Shown here: positions 25,940 through 33,785 of the stretch, in pieces | Position numbering within the stretch: position 1 is the stretch's first letter | Layout: each line of letters begins with the position of its first letter | Source: Phascolarctobacterium_B sp045598345 | Lineage (GTDB): Bacteria; Bacillota; Negativicutes; Acidaminococcales; Acidaminococcaceae | Direction: 5' to 3' | DNA length: 38,164 bases | Assembly: GCA_045598345.1 (NCBI GenBank) | Contig: JAZLLX010000005.1 | Coordinates: 1-38,164, forward strand | Position numbers and translations under genes: made by a program | The notes under the pieces: model-generated | Seen by the model: the letters and a program-made list of their open reading frames with translations, nothing else | Database searches by the model: none | Told to the model about the DNA's origin: nothing

Positions 25940-26000
25940 GAATAAATGTCAAAGAACAAAGAATAAAGAGCAAATATGGTAAAAAGTTCCTGTGATTAGA
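25940..26000 (-). repeat. Core plus heptamer unit, copy 2 of the 60-bp repeat
   Basis: Read on the minus strand this is the core (26000-25975) followed by five units of the TTTATTC type (25974-25940). It is nearly identical to 61-121 (+) and 26527-26587 (+), which share the same third-domain units such as TTTGACA. These are the only full-length sequence-conserved copies; other core sites carry different heptamers. Confidence 0.85.
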
Positions 26001-26020
26001 ATAAAAGATTACAGGAACAT

Positions 26021-26092
26021 GAGTAGCCCCCGCCCTTGCGGGGGCTGGCGCCTAAAGGAACACAGAAAGGCGACTGGGGGTGCGGATTACGC
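26021..26092. repeat. Module B, copy 1
   Basis: Begins GAGTAGCCCCCGCCC and contains a perfect 9-bp hairpin AGCCCCCGC/GCGGGGGCT (26025-26033 with 26038-26046). It ends with a conserved block around AGGCGACTGGGGGTGCGG. A second copy at 37855-37947 keeps both ends, but the hairpin's right arm is replaced by unrelated sequence. Confidence 0.8.
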
Positions 26093-26281
26093 TGAAAACC
26101 CTGTCATTATGTGCTGACATTGTGCAAAGCGATGCTTTGCCCGGGTGCGGAACCTTGCCTACGGCAAGAACCCGTCCCCCTACAATCCCTGCCAACTTTC
26201 TGCTATAATCACAGGAACATCAAATCAGTTAAAAGCTAAAAACTTAAATCTTAAAACTATGGTGATATGTTCCTGTGATTA

Positions 26282-26385
26282 GAATAAAAAAGTCCGCACA
26301 ATGCGAACTTCTTTCCCTCTTTCTTAAAGAGGGGGGACCGCTTGCGGTGGGAGTTTTTGCATTATGCGTAGCATTCATAAACTTT
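26282..26385. repeat. Module A, copy 1 (three-way-junction palindrome)
   Basis: About 100 bp nearly identical to 37625-37730. Outer arms GCACAATGC and GCATTATGC bracket two inner hairpins, CCCTCTTT/AAAGAGGG and ACCGC/GCGGT. Folded, this gives a stem with two side hairpins. One outer-arm pair is mismatched here but perfect in the other copy. Confidence 0.8.
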
Positions 26386-26420
26386 AAGCTTTAAGTTTTT
26401 ATCTTTTCATTAGCAACAGC

Positions 26421-26526
26421 GTAATTGCTCACCCCACCACCATCCTTCTATGTTCCTTTAGACGGTCCCCCGCCCCTTTATGGGCGGACAAGGATTCGCA
26501 AAACCCCGCACACCCGAAACCCAAAT
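26421..26526 (+). repeat. Module C, copy 3
   Basis: Contains CACCCCACCACC, GGTCCCCCGCCCC, GGGCGGA and TTCGCA in the same order as 131-206. It is the inverted counterpart of 25818-25921. Together with the adjacent cores this forms an imperfect inverted repeat of about 130 bp around a 500-bp centre. Confidence 0.8.
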
Positions 26527-26600
26527 TATAATCACAGGAACTTTTTACCATATTTGCTCTTTATTCTTTATTCTTTGACATTTATTTCTATAATTACGCA

Positions 26601-26649
26601 ATGATAAAAAAATCCCCCGTGGCACTGCCACAGGGGATTTTTTTATCAT
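26601..26649. terminator. hppA terminator
   Basis: Long hairpin with 17-base perfect outer arms (26601-26617 with 26633-26649, containing A/T tracts and CCCC/GGGG) and an inner GTGGC/GCCAC stem. Read on the minus strand it gives a GC stem followed by seven Ts immediately after the hppA stop codon. Its symmetry would also terminate plus-strand transcription. Confidence 0.9.
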
Positions 26650-28649
26650 TAGAACATCTTAGTAATAATTCCGCCGTAGGCGGCGATTACGGGAGCGAAG
26701 ACCAGGGAAACGATGGTCATCAGTTTAATCAAAATGTTCATGGAAGGTCCGGAAGTGTCTTTGAAGGGGTCACCAACGGTGTCGCCGGTTACTGCTGCTT
26801 TGTGGCAGTTGCTGCCTTTGCCGCCGTGTACGCCGGATTCAATGTATTTCTTGGCGTTATCCCAAGCACCGCCTGCGTTAGCCATAAGAATTGCTACCAA
26901 TACGCCGCTTGCCAATGCACCGCCAATCATACCGCCCAATGCTTCTGTACCAAAGAGGAAACCCATTAACAAAGGCGCTACGATTGCCATTACACCGGGA
27001 ACAACCATTTCATGCAAAGCGGCTGCAGTGGAAATTTCTACGCACTTGCCATATTCCGCTTTTGCCTTGCCTTCCAACAGTCCGGGAATTTCACGGAATT
27101 GACGGCGTACTTCCTCTACCATTTGATATGCTGCCTTGCCTACGGATTCCATAGTCATTGCACCAAACAGGAAGGGAAGAGTTGCACCGATAAACAAACC
27201 AATCAAGGTTACAGGATTCAAAAGGTCAATGCTCTTCAAATTAACAACCTGTGCATAAGCGCTGAAAAGTGCTAATGCGGTGAGGGCTGCAGAACCGATG
27301 GCAAAACCCTTGCCGATAGCGGCGGTGGTGTTACCAACGCTGTCTAATGTATCAGTGATTTCACGAACACTCTCAGGCAATTCGCTCATTTCGGCAATAC
27401 CGCCTGCATTATCGGAAATAGGACCGTAAGCATCAACCGCAACGGTCAAACCGGTGGTGGAAAGCATACCTACTGCCGCCAAAGCAATACCATAAAGGCC
27501 CATATTCGGATCTTTCAAACCGCCCATGCAGAAGAAGGAAACCAATACACCTACACAAATCAGTACCATAGGAATAAATGTAGAATACATACCAACTGCC
27601 AAGCCACTGATAATAACGGTTGCGTGACCGGTTTCACTGCTGTCCGCAATCTTTTTAACAGAAGCGTAATCAGCACTAGTATAAATTTCGGTAACCTTAC
27701 CGATTGCCAAGCCAACAATCAAGCCGGCGGCAATACTCATAAAGGGCGCTACACCACCCAATACTTTTGTGCTGAGGAAATATGCTGCTATAACAGTAAT
27801 AGCACCGCCAACATAAGTGCCATTGTTCAAAGCCTCTTGAGGATTGTTGCTCTTGCTGTTACGGGCAAACATTATGCCAATAATGGAAGCAAGAATACCG
27901 ATGAAAGCCAATGAGAATACGAATTCAACACCTTCCCCACCGGGATAAGCAACTGCACCCAAAGTAATAGCTGAAATAATTGCACCTACATAGGATTCAA
28001 ACAAGTCAGCGCCCATACCGGCAACATCGCCTACATTATCGCCAACATTATCTGCAATGGTAGCAGGGTTACGGGGGTCATCCTCAGGAATGCCTGCTTC
28101 AACCTTACCCACCAAGTCAGCGCCTACATCAGCCGCTTTGGTATAGATACCACCACCTACACGGGCAAACAAAGCAATGGAACTTGCACCCAAGCCGAAG
28201 CCCGTAACAATGTCCACATTACCGAACATTGCATAAGCCAAAGAAACACCGGCAATACCCAGACCAACCACGCAAAGACCCATAACCGCACCGCCGCTGA
28301 AGGCAATTTTCAATGCCTGTGGCATGCCATGTTGTGCTGCTGCCGCAGTACGGACATTGGCTTTGGTGGCAACGATCATTCCAAAATAACCGGCCAAAAT
28401 ACTGAATACTGCACCTGCCACAAAGCAAATTGCGGTAAGCGGGCTCAAGAACATAGCAATAATGATTGCTACAACGACAATGAATACAGAGAGATATTTA
28501 TATTCACGATACAGGAAAGCCATTGCCCCTTCATGAATATAGCCGGAGATTTCTTTCATCCGGTCATTTCCGGCATCTGCCTTGCCGATGGCGCTGCTAA
28601 GCATTGCCGCTACTGCCAAGGCAATAACACCTACTGCCAAGGAAATCAT
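26649..28649 (-). CDS. hppA: Membrane-bound ion-pumping pyrophosphatase, K+-dependent type
   Basis: Hydrolyses PPi and pumps H+ and/or Na+ across the cytoplasmic membrane. The 666-residue protein has about 16 hydrophobic helices. The active site motif DDPRNPATIADNVGDNVGD is present, with the C-terminal DTVGDPFKDTSGPS. The segment VGNTTAAIGKG carries Ala and Gly at the positions that are Lys and Thr in K+-independent enzymes, so this belongs to the K+-dependent clade that includes Na+-pumps; ion specificity is not certain. I prefer ATG 28649 (GGAG nine bases upstream); an in-frame GTG at 28664 with AAGGGG upstream is an alternative. It lies downstream of secG and is probably co-transcribed. 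Confidence 0.94.
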   Translation of the reverse strand: MISLAVGVIALAVAAMLSSAIGKADAGNDRMKEISGYIHEGAMAFLYREYKYLSVFIVVVAIIIAMFLSPLTAICFVAGAVFSILAGYFGMIVATKANVRTAAAAQHGMPQALKIAFSGGAVMGLCVVGLGIAGVSLAYAMFGNVDIVTGFGLGASSIALFARVGGGIYTKAADVGADLVGKVEAGIPEDDPRNPATIADNVGDNVGDVAGMGADLFESYVGAIISAITLGAVAYPGGEGVEFVFSLAFIGILASIIGIMFARNSKSNNPQEALNNGTYVGGAITVIAAYFLSTKVLGGVAPFMSIAAGLIVGLAIGKVTEIYTSADYASVKKIADSSETGHATVIISGLAVGMYSTFIPMVLICVGVLVSFFCMGGLKDPNMGLYGIALAAVGMLSTTGLTVAVDAYGPISDNAGGIAEMSELPESVREITDTLDSVGNTTAAIGKGFAIGSAALTALALFSAYAQVVNLKSIDLLNPVTLIGLFIGATLPFLFGAMTMESVGKAAYQMVEEVRRQFREIPGLLEGKAKAEYGKCVEISTAAALHEMVVPGVMAIVAPLLMGFLFGTEALGGMIGGALASGVLVAILMANAGGAWDNAKKYIESGVHGGKGSNCHKAAVTGDTVGDPFKDTSGPSMNILIKLMTIVSLVFAPVIAAYGGIITKMF

Positions 28650-28693
28650 TAAGTAACACTCCACTTTTTCTTACCCCTTTTCTTTTATAAAAA

Positions 28694-28921
28694 TTACATA
28701 TTCAATTTTGCCAAAATCAAAGTGACTAAAGCAAAAAGAACGCCTAAAACAAGGGTTGCCTTGCTGAGTATGGTGTCCAAATCGTTACCCTTACCCATAA
28801 AGGAACCTTCACTGCCGCCAAAGGCACTGCCAACACCGGCCTTGCCCGACTGCATAAGCACCACAACAATAATGGCTACGCTGAGGATTGCGTCAACTAT
28901 CATTAAAAAGTTTTCCAACAT
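28694..28921 (-). CDS. secG: Preprotein translocase subunit SecG
   Basis: A 75-residue protein with two membrane helices separated by a polar Gly/Ser-rich loop. This matches SecG: IVDAILSVAIIVVVLMQSGKAG, then AFGGSEGSFMGKGN and a second helix LVLGVLFALVTLILA. It assists SecYEG translocation. AGAGGTAG precedes the ATG. Confidence 0.92.
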   Translation of the reverse strand: MLENFLMIVDAILSVAIIVVVLMQSGKAGVGSAFGGSEGSFMGKGNDLDTILSKATLVLGVLFALVTLILAKLNM

Positions 28922-28969
28922 ATTTACTACCTCTTTATGATAAATGTATCTTTGTCAACACGAATGAAT

Positions 28970-28998
28970 ATTATATAACAACTCTGTTCATTTTGCAA
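28970..28998 (-). promoter_or_regulatory. secG-hppA promoter
   Basis: Minus-strand -35 TTGCAA (28998-28993) and -10 TATAAT (28975-28970), 17 bases apart. The -35 lies within the last codons of leuS. Confidence 0.75.
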
Positions 28999-31477
28999 CA
29001 ATATTTACAAGCCGGCCGGGAACAGCAATAACTTTCATAATTTTGGAATTCCCAATATGTTTTTGCACATTGGCATCATTCAAGGCAATCTTTTCCAAGT
29101 CCTCCTTGTTGGCATCCGCCGGCACCACCAGACGGCCACGAACTTTGCCGTTCACTTGCAACACAATTTCCACACTGTCCACTTTGGTTGCAGTTTCATC
29201 GTATTGGGGCCAACTTTGATTATGTACGCTGCTTGCGGAATCAATCACTCCCTGCCAAAGCTCCTCCGTGATATGAGGCACGAAGGGTGCCAGCATCAGG
29301 AGTAAATTTTTAATCGTTTCATAAATCAGTCCGGCATTGGGTTCCTGCACCACTTCTTTATAATGATATAAAGCGTTGACTAATTCCATCAGGGTGGAAA
29401 TACCCGTGTTGAAATTAAATCTTTCACCCACATCCACCGTAACTTTCTTAATGCTGCTGTGAAGAATACGGCGTAATTCCCTGTCTTCCTCAGTCAATTT
29501 ACTGGTGTCATATTGGGTAACTTTCTTCGCCAAAACATCCTCATAAGCCGCCACAATACGCCATACACGATTTAGGAAACGGTAAGAACCTTCCACGCCC
29601 TTATCGCTCCAGTCCAGTTCACGCTCCGGGGGAGCGGCAAAAAGAATGAACAGACGGGCGGTATCCGCACCATACTTGCTTACAATTTCTTCCGGGCTTA
29701 CCACATTGCCTAAGGACTTGGACATCTTGGCACCGTTTTTAATAACCATACCTTGTGTCAAAAGATTGGTAAAGGGTTCGTCATAATCCACCATTCCTGC
29801 ATCACGCAAAACTTTCAGGAAGAAACGGCTGTAGAGCAAGTGCAAAATGGCATGTTCTATGCCGCCGATATATTGGTCAACAGGACCCCAGTAAGCATTC
29901 TTTTCCTTAGCAAAGGCCTGTTTGTCATTGTGGGCATCCGTATAACGCAAATAGTACCAACTGCTGCACAGGAAAGTGTCCATTGTGTCTGTTTCACGGG
30001 TTGCATCCCCACCGCATTTGGGGCATTTGCAATGTACAAAGGACTCGCTTGTAGCCAAAGGTGATTTGTTACCCGCCGCAAAGGAAACATCCTCCGGCAG
30101 ACGGACCGGCAATTCTTCCTCCGGCACCAGCACCTCGCCGCACTTGGGACAATAAACCACAGGAATGGGGGCGCCCCAATATCTTTGACGGCTGATGAGC
30201 CAGTCACGCAAACGGAAATTAACCCTCTTTTTGCCAAACCCTTTGGCAACCGCCTCATCGCTCATGGCAGCCATAGCGGCGTGCATTTCCATACCGCTGA
30301 ACTTGCCGGAATTGATAACCTGACCATCCTTGTCTTCATAGGCACAGGTCATTTCCTCACGGGTCAAAACCCTATCCTTCGGACTGACAACGGGGATAAT
30401 TTCCAAACCATATTTTTCGGCAAACATCCAGTCACGCTGGTCACCGCTGGGCACGCCCATTACAGCGCCGGTACCATAATCATAAAGTACATAATTGGTA
30501 ATCCACAGTTGGGCTTTCTGTCCGTTGAAAGGATTGATTACATGATAACCGGTGAAAATGCCTTCCTTCTCGGATTCACTGCTGGTACGCTCAATATCCG
30601 ACTGATTGCGAACCCTCTTGCAGAACGCTCGTATTTCCTCCGCTCTTGGATTGTTTTCGCAAATCTTTTCCACCAGGGGATGTTCTGCCGCCAGAACTAA
30701 AAAGGTAATGCCAAAGGAGGTATCGGGTCGGGTGGTATAAACCGTTACGGTGTCGTGCAGTTCGGGAATTTCAAAAGTGAGTTCCAAACCTTCACTACGA
30801 CCAATCCAGTTGTTCTGCATAATGCGGACACGCTCCGGCCAACCGCCCAACAAATCCAAATCCTTCAAAAGTTCATCGGCATAATCCGTAATTTTGAAGA
30901 ACCACTGTTCCAAATCCTTCTTTTCCACCGTGTTGTCGCAACGCCAGCATTTGCCGTCAATAACCTGCTCGTTGGCAAGCACCGTGTTGCAGTGGCTGCA
31001 CCAGTTCACCGCAGATTTTTTCTTAACCGCCAGCCCACGCTTATAAAAAAGTTCAAAGAACCATTGTGTCCATTTGTAGTAATCTTCCTTGCAGGTCGTA
31101 ACTTCCCTGTCCCAATCATAGGAAAGTCCCAATGCCTTCTGCTGTTTGGTCATATTGGCAATATTTTCCAAAGTCCATTTCTTCGGAGGAATATTATTCT
31201 TAATCGCCGCATTCTCTGCCGGCATACCAAAGGAATCCCAGCCAATGGGATGCAAAACATTAAATCCCTTCATAGTGCGGTAGCGGGCAATCACATCACC
31301 AATGGAATAATTCCGCACATGCCCCATGTGCAGATTACCGCTTGGGTAAGGGAACATTTCCAACACATAGGACTTAGGACGTTTGTCATCCTCCGTCACT
31401 TTGTAGGTCTTATTGTCCTCCCAGTATTTTTGCCATTTTCCCTCAATCTCATGAGGATTGTATTTCTCCGAAATCAT
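28988..31477 (-). CDS. leuS: Leucyl-tRNA synthetase
   Basis: Class I synthetase of 829 residues, normal bacterial length. HIGH-type motif in FPYPSGNLHMGHVRNYS (about 40-56), a zinc-binding cysteine cluster CSHCNTVLANEQVIDGKCWRC, the CP1 editing domain (TTRPDTSFGITF) and KMSKS in NGAKMSKSLGNVV are all present. AGGAGG lies just before the ATG, which overlaps the murB stop (ATGA). No T-box leader is seen because it is internal to the operon. Confidence 0.97.
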   Translation of the reverse strand: MISEKYNPHEIEGKWQKYWEDNKTYKVTEDDKRPKSYVLEMFPYPSGNLHMGHVRNYSIGDVIARYRTMKGFNVLHPIGWDSFGMPAENAAIKNNIPPKKWTLENIANMTKQQKALGLSYDWDREVTTCKEDYYKWTQWFFELFYKRGLAVKKKSAVNWCSHCNTVLANEQVIDGKCWRCDNTVEKKDLEQWFFKITDYADELLKDLDLLGGWPERVRIMQNNWIGRSEGLELTFEIPELHDTVTVYTTRPDTSFGITFLVLAAEHPLVEKICENNPRAEEIRAFCKRVRNQSDIERTSSESEKEGIFTGYHVINPFNGQKAQLWITNYVLYDYGTGAVMGVPSGDQRDWMFAEKYGLEIIPVVSPKDRVLTREEMTCAYEDKDGQVINSGKFSGMEMHAAMAAMSDEAVAKGFGKKRVNFRLRDWLISRQRYWGAPIPVVYCPKCGEVLVPEEELPVRLPEDVSFAAGNKSPLATSESFVHCKCPKCGGDATRETDTMDTFLCSSWYYLRYTDAHNDKQAFAKEKNAYWGPVDQYIGGIEHAILHLLYSRFFLKVLRDAGMVDYDEPFTNLLTQGMVIKNGAKMSKSLGNVVSPEEIVSKYGADTARLFILFAAPPERELDWSDKGVEGSYRFLNRVWRIVAAYEDVLAKKVTQYDTSKLTEEDRELRRILHSSIKKVTVDVGERFNFNTGISTLMELVNALYHYKEVVQEPNAGLIYETIKNLLLMLAPFVPHITEELWQGVIDSASSVHNQSWPQYDETATKVDSVEIVLQVNGKVRGRLVVPADANKEDLEKIALNDANVQKHIGNSKIMKVIAVPGRLVNIVAK

Positions 31478-32379
31478 TTTGCCTCCTTGTTGTCTTCACC
31501 TAAAACAACTATTTCCATTTCCAAGTCCAAGTTTTTTTCTTCCTTGACCTTGGTTTTAATTATCTCCACCAATTCCAGCACATCACCGGCTTTGGCATTC
31601 CCCTTGTTCACAATAAACCCTGCATGTTTTTCACTGACTTGAGCCCCGCCCACGGTCAAACCTTTCATTCCTAACTCATCAATGACCTTGGCAGGATAAA
31701 TGCCACCTAAATGTTTGAACACACTGCCCGCACTTGGCATATTCAATGGTTGGGAGGCACTGCGTTTTTGAGCCAATTCCTGAATTTTTGCCATTACCGC
31801 CTCTTTGGTGGACGATTGTAATTGCAAAAGTACGGAAGTGATAATGCCACTATTCTGTAAAGCGCTCTTGCGGTAATCAAAGCCCAACTGGTCACCCACC
31901 AAAGATACATAGGTGCCGTCAGGCCTCCGCAATCGTACTGCCTTCACTACATGGGACATGAACCCGTCATAGGCCCCTGCATTCATAAATGCCGCACCAC
32001 CAATACTGCCGGGAATACCTGCGGCAAATTCCAATCCGCCAAGTCCAGCTTGGACCGCCGCCAAAGCCACCTGGTATAAACTGTTGCCGGCACCTGCCAA
32101 AACCGTTGTACCGTGAATTTCTATTTTCTTCAGATTGGTTGTAGCAATTACCAGACCACGAATACCGCCGTCCCTCACCAAAATATTGCTGGCGTTACCA
32201 ATAACCGTAATCGGGATATTATGTAATTTAGCTTTTTGGAGCAACGCCTCTAACTCTGCTTCTGTAGAAGGGGTTGCAAAAATATCCGCCCCGCCGCCAA
32301 TGCGAAAGGTGGTATGCCTTGCCATTGGCTCGTTGAGAATAACACCGGGCAAATCTCCAAAAATCTTTTGATAATCCAA
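31474..32379 (-). CDS. murB: UDP-N-acetylenolpyruvoylglucosamine reductase
   Basis: FAD enzyme that makes UDP-MurNAc for peptidoglycan. The FAD-binding segment has TTFRIGGGADIFATP and ITVIGNASNILV, then GIPGSIGGAAFMNAGAYDG. The catalytic serine is in PSAGSVF (type I/II loop). I place the start at TTG 32379: GGGAG lies six bases upstream, it follows the ylbF stop by one base, and it gives 301 residues, normal for MurB. The first in-frame ATG would delete the N-terminus, and the longer frame overlaps ylbF. Confidence 0.93.
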   Translation of the reverse strand: MDYQKIFGDLPGVILNEPMARHTTFRIGGGADIFATPSTEAELEALLQKAKLHNIPITVIGNASNILVRDGGIRGLVIATTNLKKIEIHGTTVLAGAGNSLYQVALAAVQAGLGGLEFAAGIPGSIGGAAFMNAGAYDGFMSHVVKAVRLRRPDGTYVSLVGDQLGFDYRKSALQNSGIITSVLLQLQSSTKEAVMAKIQELAQKRSASQPLNMPSAGSVFKHLGGIYPAKVIDELGMKGLTVGGAQVSEKHAGFIVNKGNAKAGDVLELVEIIKTKVKEEKNLDLEMEIVVLGEDNKEAK

Positions 32380-32380
32380 A

Positions 32381-32719
32381 TTATGCTCCCAACACCCTTT
32401 GTACAGGTTCGGAGATGGTCTTGGAAACATCACCCATCATCATGTTAAAACGCATCAAAGCGTTGATATAGGTTTGTGCGTCATTGTTCAAAGCCAAAAT
32501 TGTGTAGAGTTGTTTTACCTTGTCCTCCTGTGCCGGATCAGGGGTCTTGCCCTGCATCCTGGCAATATCAACCTCTTGGCTGGCTTTCAGGAAATCATCC
32601 ACCATTTTCTTGGCATCCGCATCCTTGTCCAAAGCAGTTTTTGCTTCCTGCAATTTTTCCAGTTCCCTGCTTTCCTTAATGGCCTTAGCCAATTCATTGG
32701 CACAATCATAAACATTCAT
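32381..32719 (-). CDS. YlbF/YmcA family protein
   Basis: A 112-residue all-helical charged protein of the YlbF family (Com_YlbF). In Bacillus, members form the Y-complex with YmcA and YaaT that acts on RNase Y and on Spo0A phosphorylation. Signatures are the N-terminal ANELAKAIKESRELEKLQEAK and the DFLKASQEVDIARMQGK helix. ATG 32719 is preceded by GAGGTG; a GTG three codons earlier is possible. Whether an RNase Y role applies here is inference. Confidence 0.88.
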   Translation of the reverse strand: MNVYDCANELAKAIKESRELEKLQEAKTALDKDADAKKMVDDFLKASQEVDIARMQGKTPDPAQEDKVKQLYTILALNNDAQTYINALMRFNMMMGDVSKTISEPVQRVLGA

Positions 32720-32729
32720 TTCTTTCACC

Positions 32730-33785
32730 TCATTTCAAATTTTCTAACGCTATATTCAAGTGCGCATACTGCACATTTGCCTGATATTGAAAATGCCACC
32801 ACTCGTGTTCCACTCCTGTGAAACCCGCATTAAGCATTGCCTCTGTTAGGAGAGCTCGCAAATACCTTTGATAAGTAGTACCCCCGGGGAATTTGCTGTA
32901 CTGGCGGACACTGGGCTCGTCAAAACCGCTAATCATTTCCAGTTCCACCCCCGTGCTGGGTTCGTAAAGTCCCACATCCACCGCATTACCCGTGTTGTGG
33001 GGACTGCCCTCCGTGTCCGGGTTTTCCAGCATATCCTTTTGATTGGCCGGCAAAGCCATACTTGCCAATTTGCTTACGGACCAGGGACGGTACGCATCCC
33101 AAACAACTAAACCATAACCGTGCTTGGCAACCTCCGCCTGAGCCCTTGCCAGTGCCGCCGCCGCCGAACGGTTCAAATACATTCTTTCCGTTGTATAAAG
33201 CGGTGCCTGAAAAAAATTATCACTGCCCGCATAAATATTTTTTAATCTGATGCCTTTTATGGTAGCAAGATTTACCAATGGCTCCTGCTTGCCCCTGCTC
33301 AAAGCCGGCGGCACAGAAATACTGTTGGCCTCCTGCCGCAAGGCATCCCAGTCCGTACGGGCCGGCAGACGCATTACCTCGCCACCCTCACGCTCGCCGC
33401 TGAAAAAATAACGGGTATAAACATGACCGCCGATACGCAAGGAAGTGCCATAGCCGTCCTCATCCCGTTCAAACTTTACACTGACCTCCCCAAAGCGGCT
33501 CATTGGCCCCGCCTCAATCATTGTGTAATGGTCAAAACGGTTTTTCGTCAACGGATAAACATTGGAATTGGCAAAACACTTGTCACCGGGAATACGGTAG
33601 AAAAGTTGCAGTTCGCCGCCATCCTCACGGATAAGAATATTCTCCCCGTTGCCGTAATACATGCCGAGAATGTATTTCACATCCCGCTGGGGGTCATCCG
33701 GGGCACGCTTTGCCAAAGCATCGCTATAAAAATTTGAGAAAATAAGGCCGGCAATCGCACCGGCCAGAATTTTTTTGGAAATCAT
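32730..33785 (-). CDS. Exported D-alanyl-D-alanine dipeptidase (VanX/M15D-like)
   Basis: A zinc dipeptidase of the M15 family acting on cell-wall D-Ala-D-Ala. The signal peptide ends near SDALA (25). Residues 30-150 are an extra beta-rich domain not found in VanX itself. The catalytic domain (about 165-345) has the substrate Arg in WDAYRP (R233), SPHNTGNAVD with H263 and D270, and EHEWWHF with E328 and H331, so the active site is complete. Export suggests periplasmic wall recycling rather than glycopeptide resistance. It sits between a nitrilase-family gene and ylbF, with no vanH/vanA neighbours. Confidence 0.88.
   Translation of the reverse strand: MISKKILAGAIAGLIFSNFYSDALAKRAPDDPQRDVKYILGMYYGNGENILIREDGGELQLFYRIPGDKCFANSNVYPLTKNRFDHYTMIEAGPMSRFGEVSVKFERDEDGYGTSLRIGGHVYTRYFFSGEREGGEVMRLPARTDWDALRQEANSISVPPALSRGKQEPLVNLATIKGIRLKNIYAGSDNFFQAPLYTTERMYLNRSAAAALARAQAEVAKHGYGLVVWDAYRPWSVSKLASMALPANQKDMLENPDTEGSPHNTGNAVDVGLYEPSTGVELEMISGFDEPSVRQYSKFPGGTTYQRYLRALLTEAMLNAGFTGVEHEWWHFQYQANVQYAHLNIALENLK

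Larger units (their letters stand above)
25716..26600. repeat. Large non-coding repeat island between lapA and hppA
   Basis: No credible gene lies here. Cores of the shared repeat are at 25795-25817 (-), 25975-26000 (-), 26007-26019 (+, degenerate), 26204-26220 (+), 26256-26283 (-) and 26527-26552 (+). Heptamer arrays are at 25732-25794, 25940-25974, 26221-26255, 26382-26409 and 26553-26587. Module C is present twice in opposite orientation (25818-25921 and 26421-26526), module A at 26282-26385 and module B at 26021-26092. Segment 26093-26200 carries further hairpins, including GCAAAGC/GCTTTGC (26124-26140) and CTTGCC/GGCAAG near 26154-26168. Confidence 0.85.

Noticed and set aside
26527..26533. 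TATAAT at the start of each core as a mobile promoter
   Set aside because: No consistent -35 element lies upstream, several copies read TCTAAT or TTTAAT, and orientation relative to genes is not consistent.
25732..26588. CRISPR array
   Set aside because: Cores occur in both orientations, spacing ranges from a few to about 240 bases, and the intervening segments recur at other loci, so they are not unique spacers. No cas genes are present.
32730..33785. Glycopeptide-resistance (van) cluster
   Set aside because: No vanH, vanA-type ligase, vanR/S or other partners are nearby; the gene sits among housekeeping genes and its product is exported.
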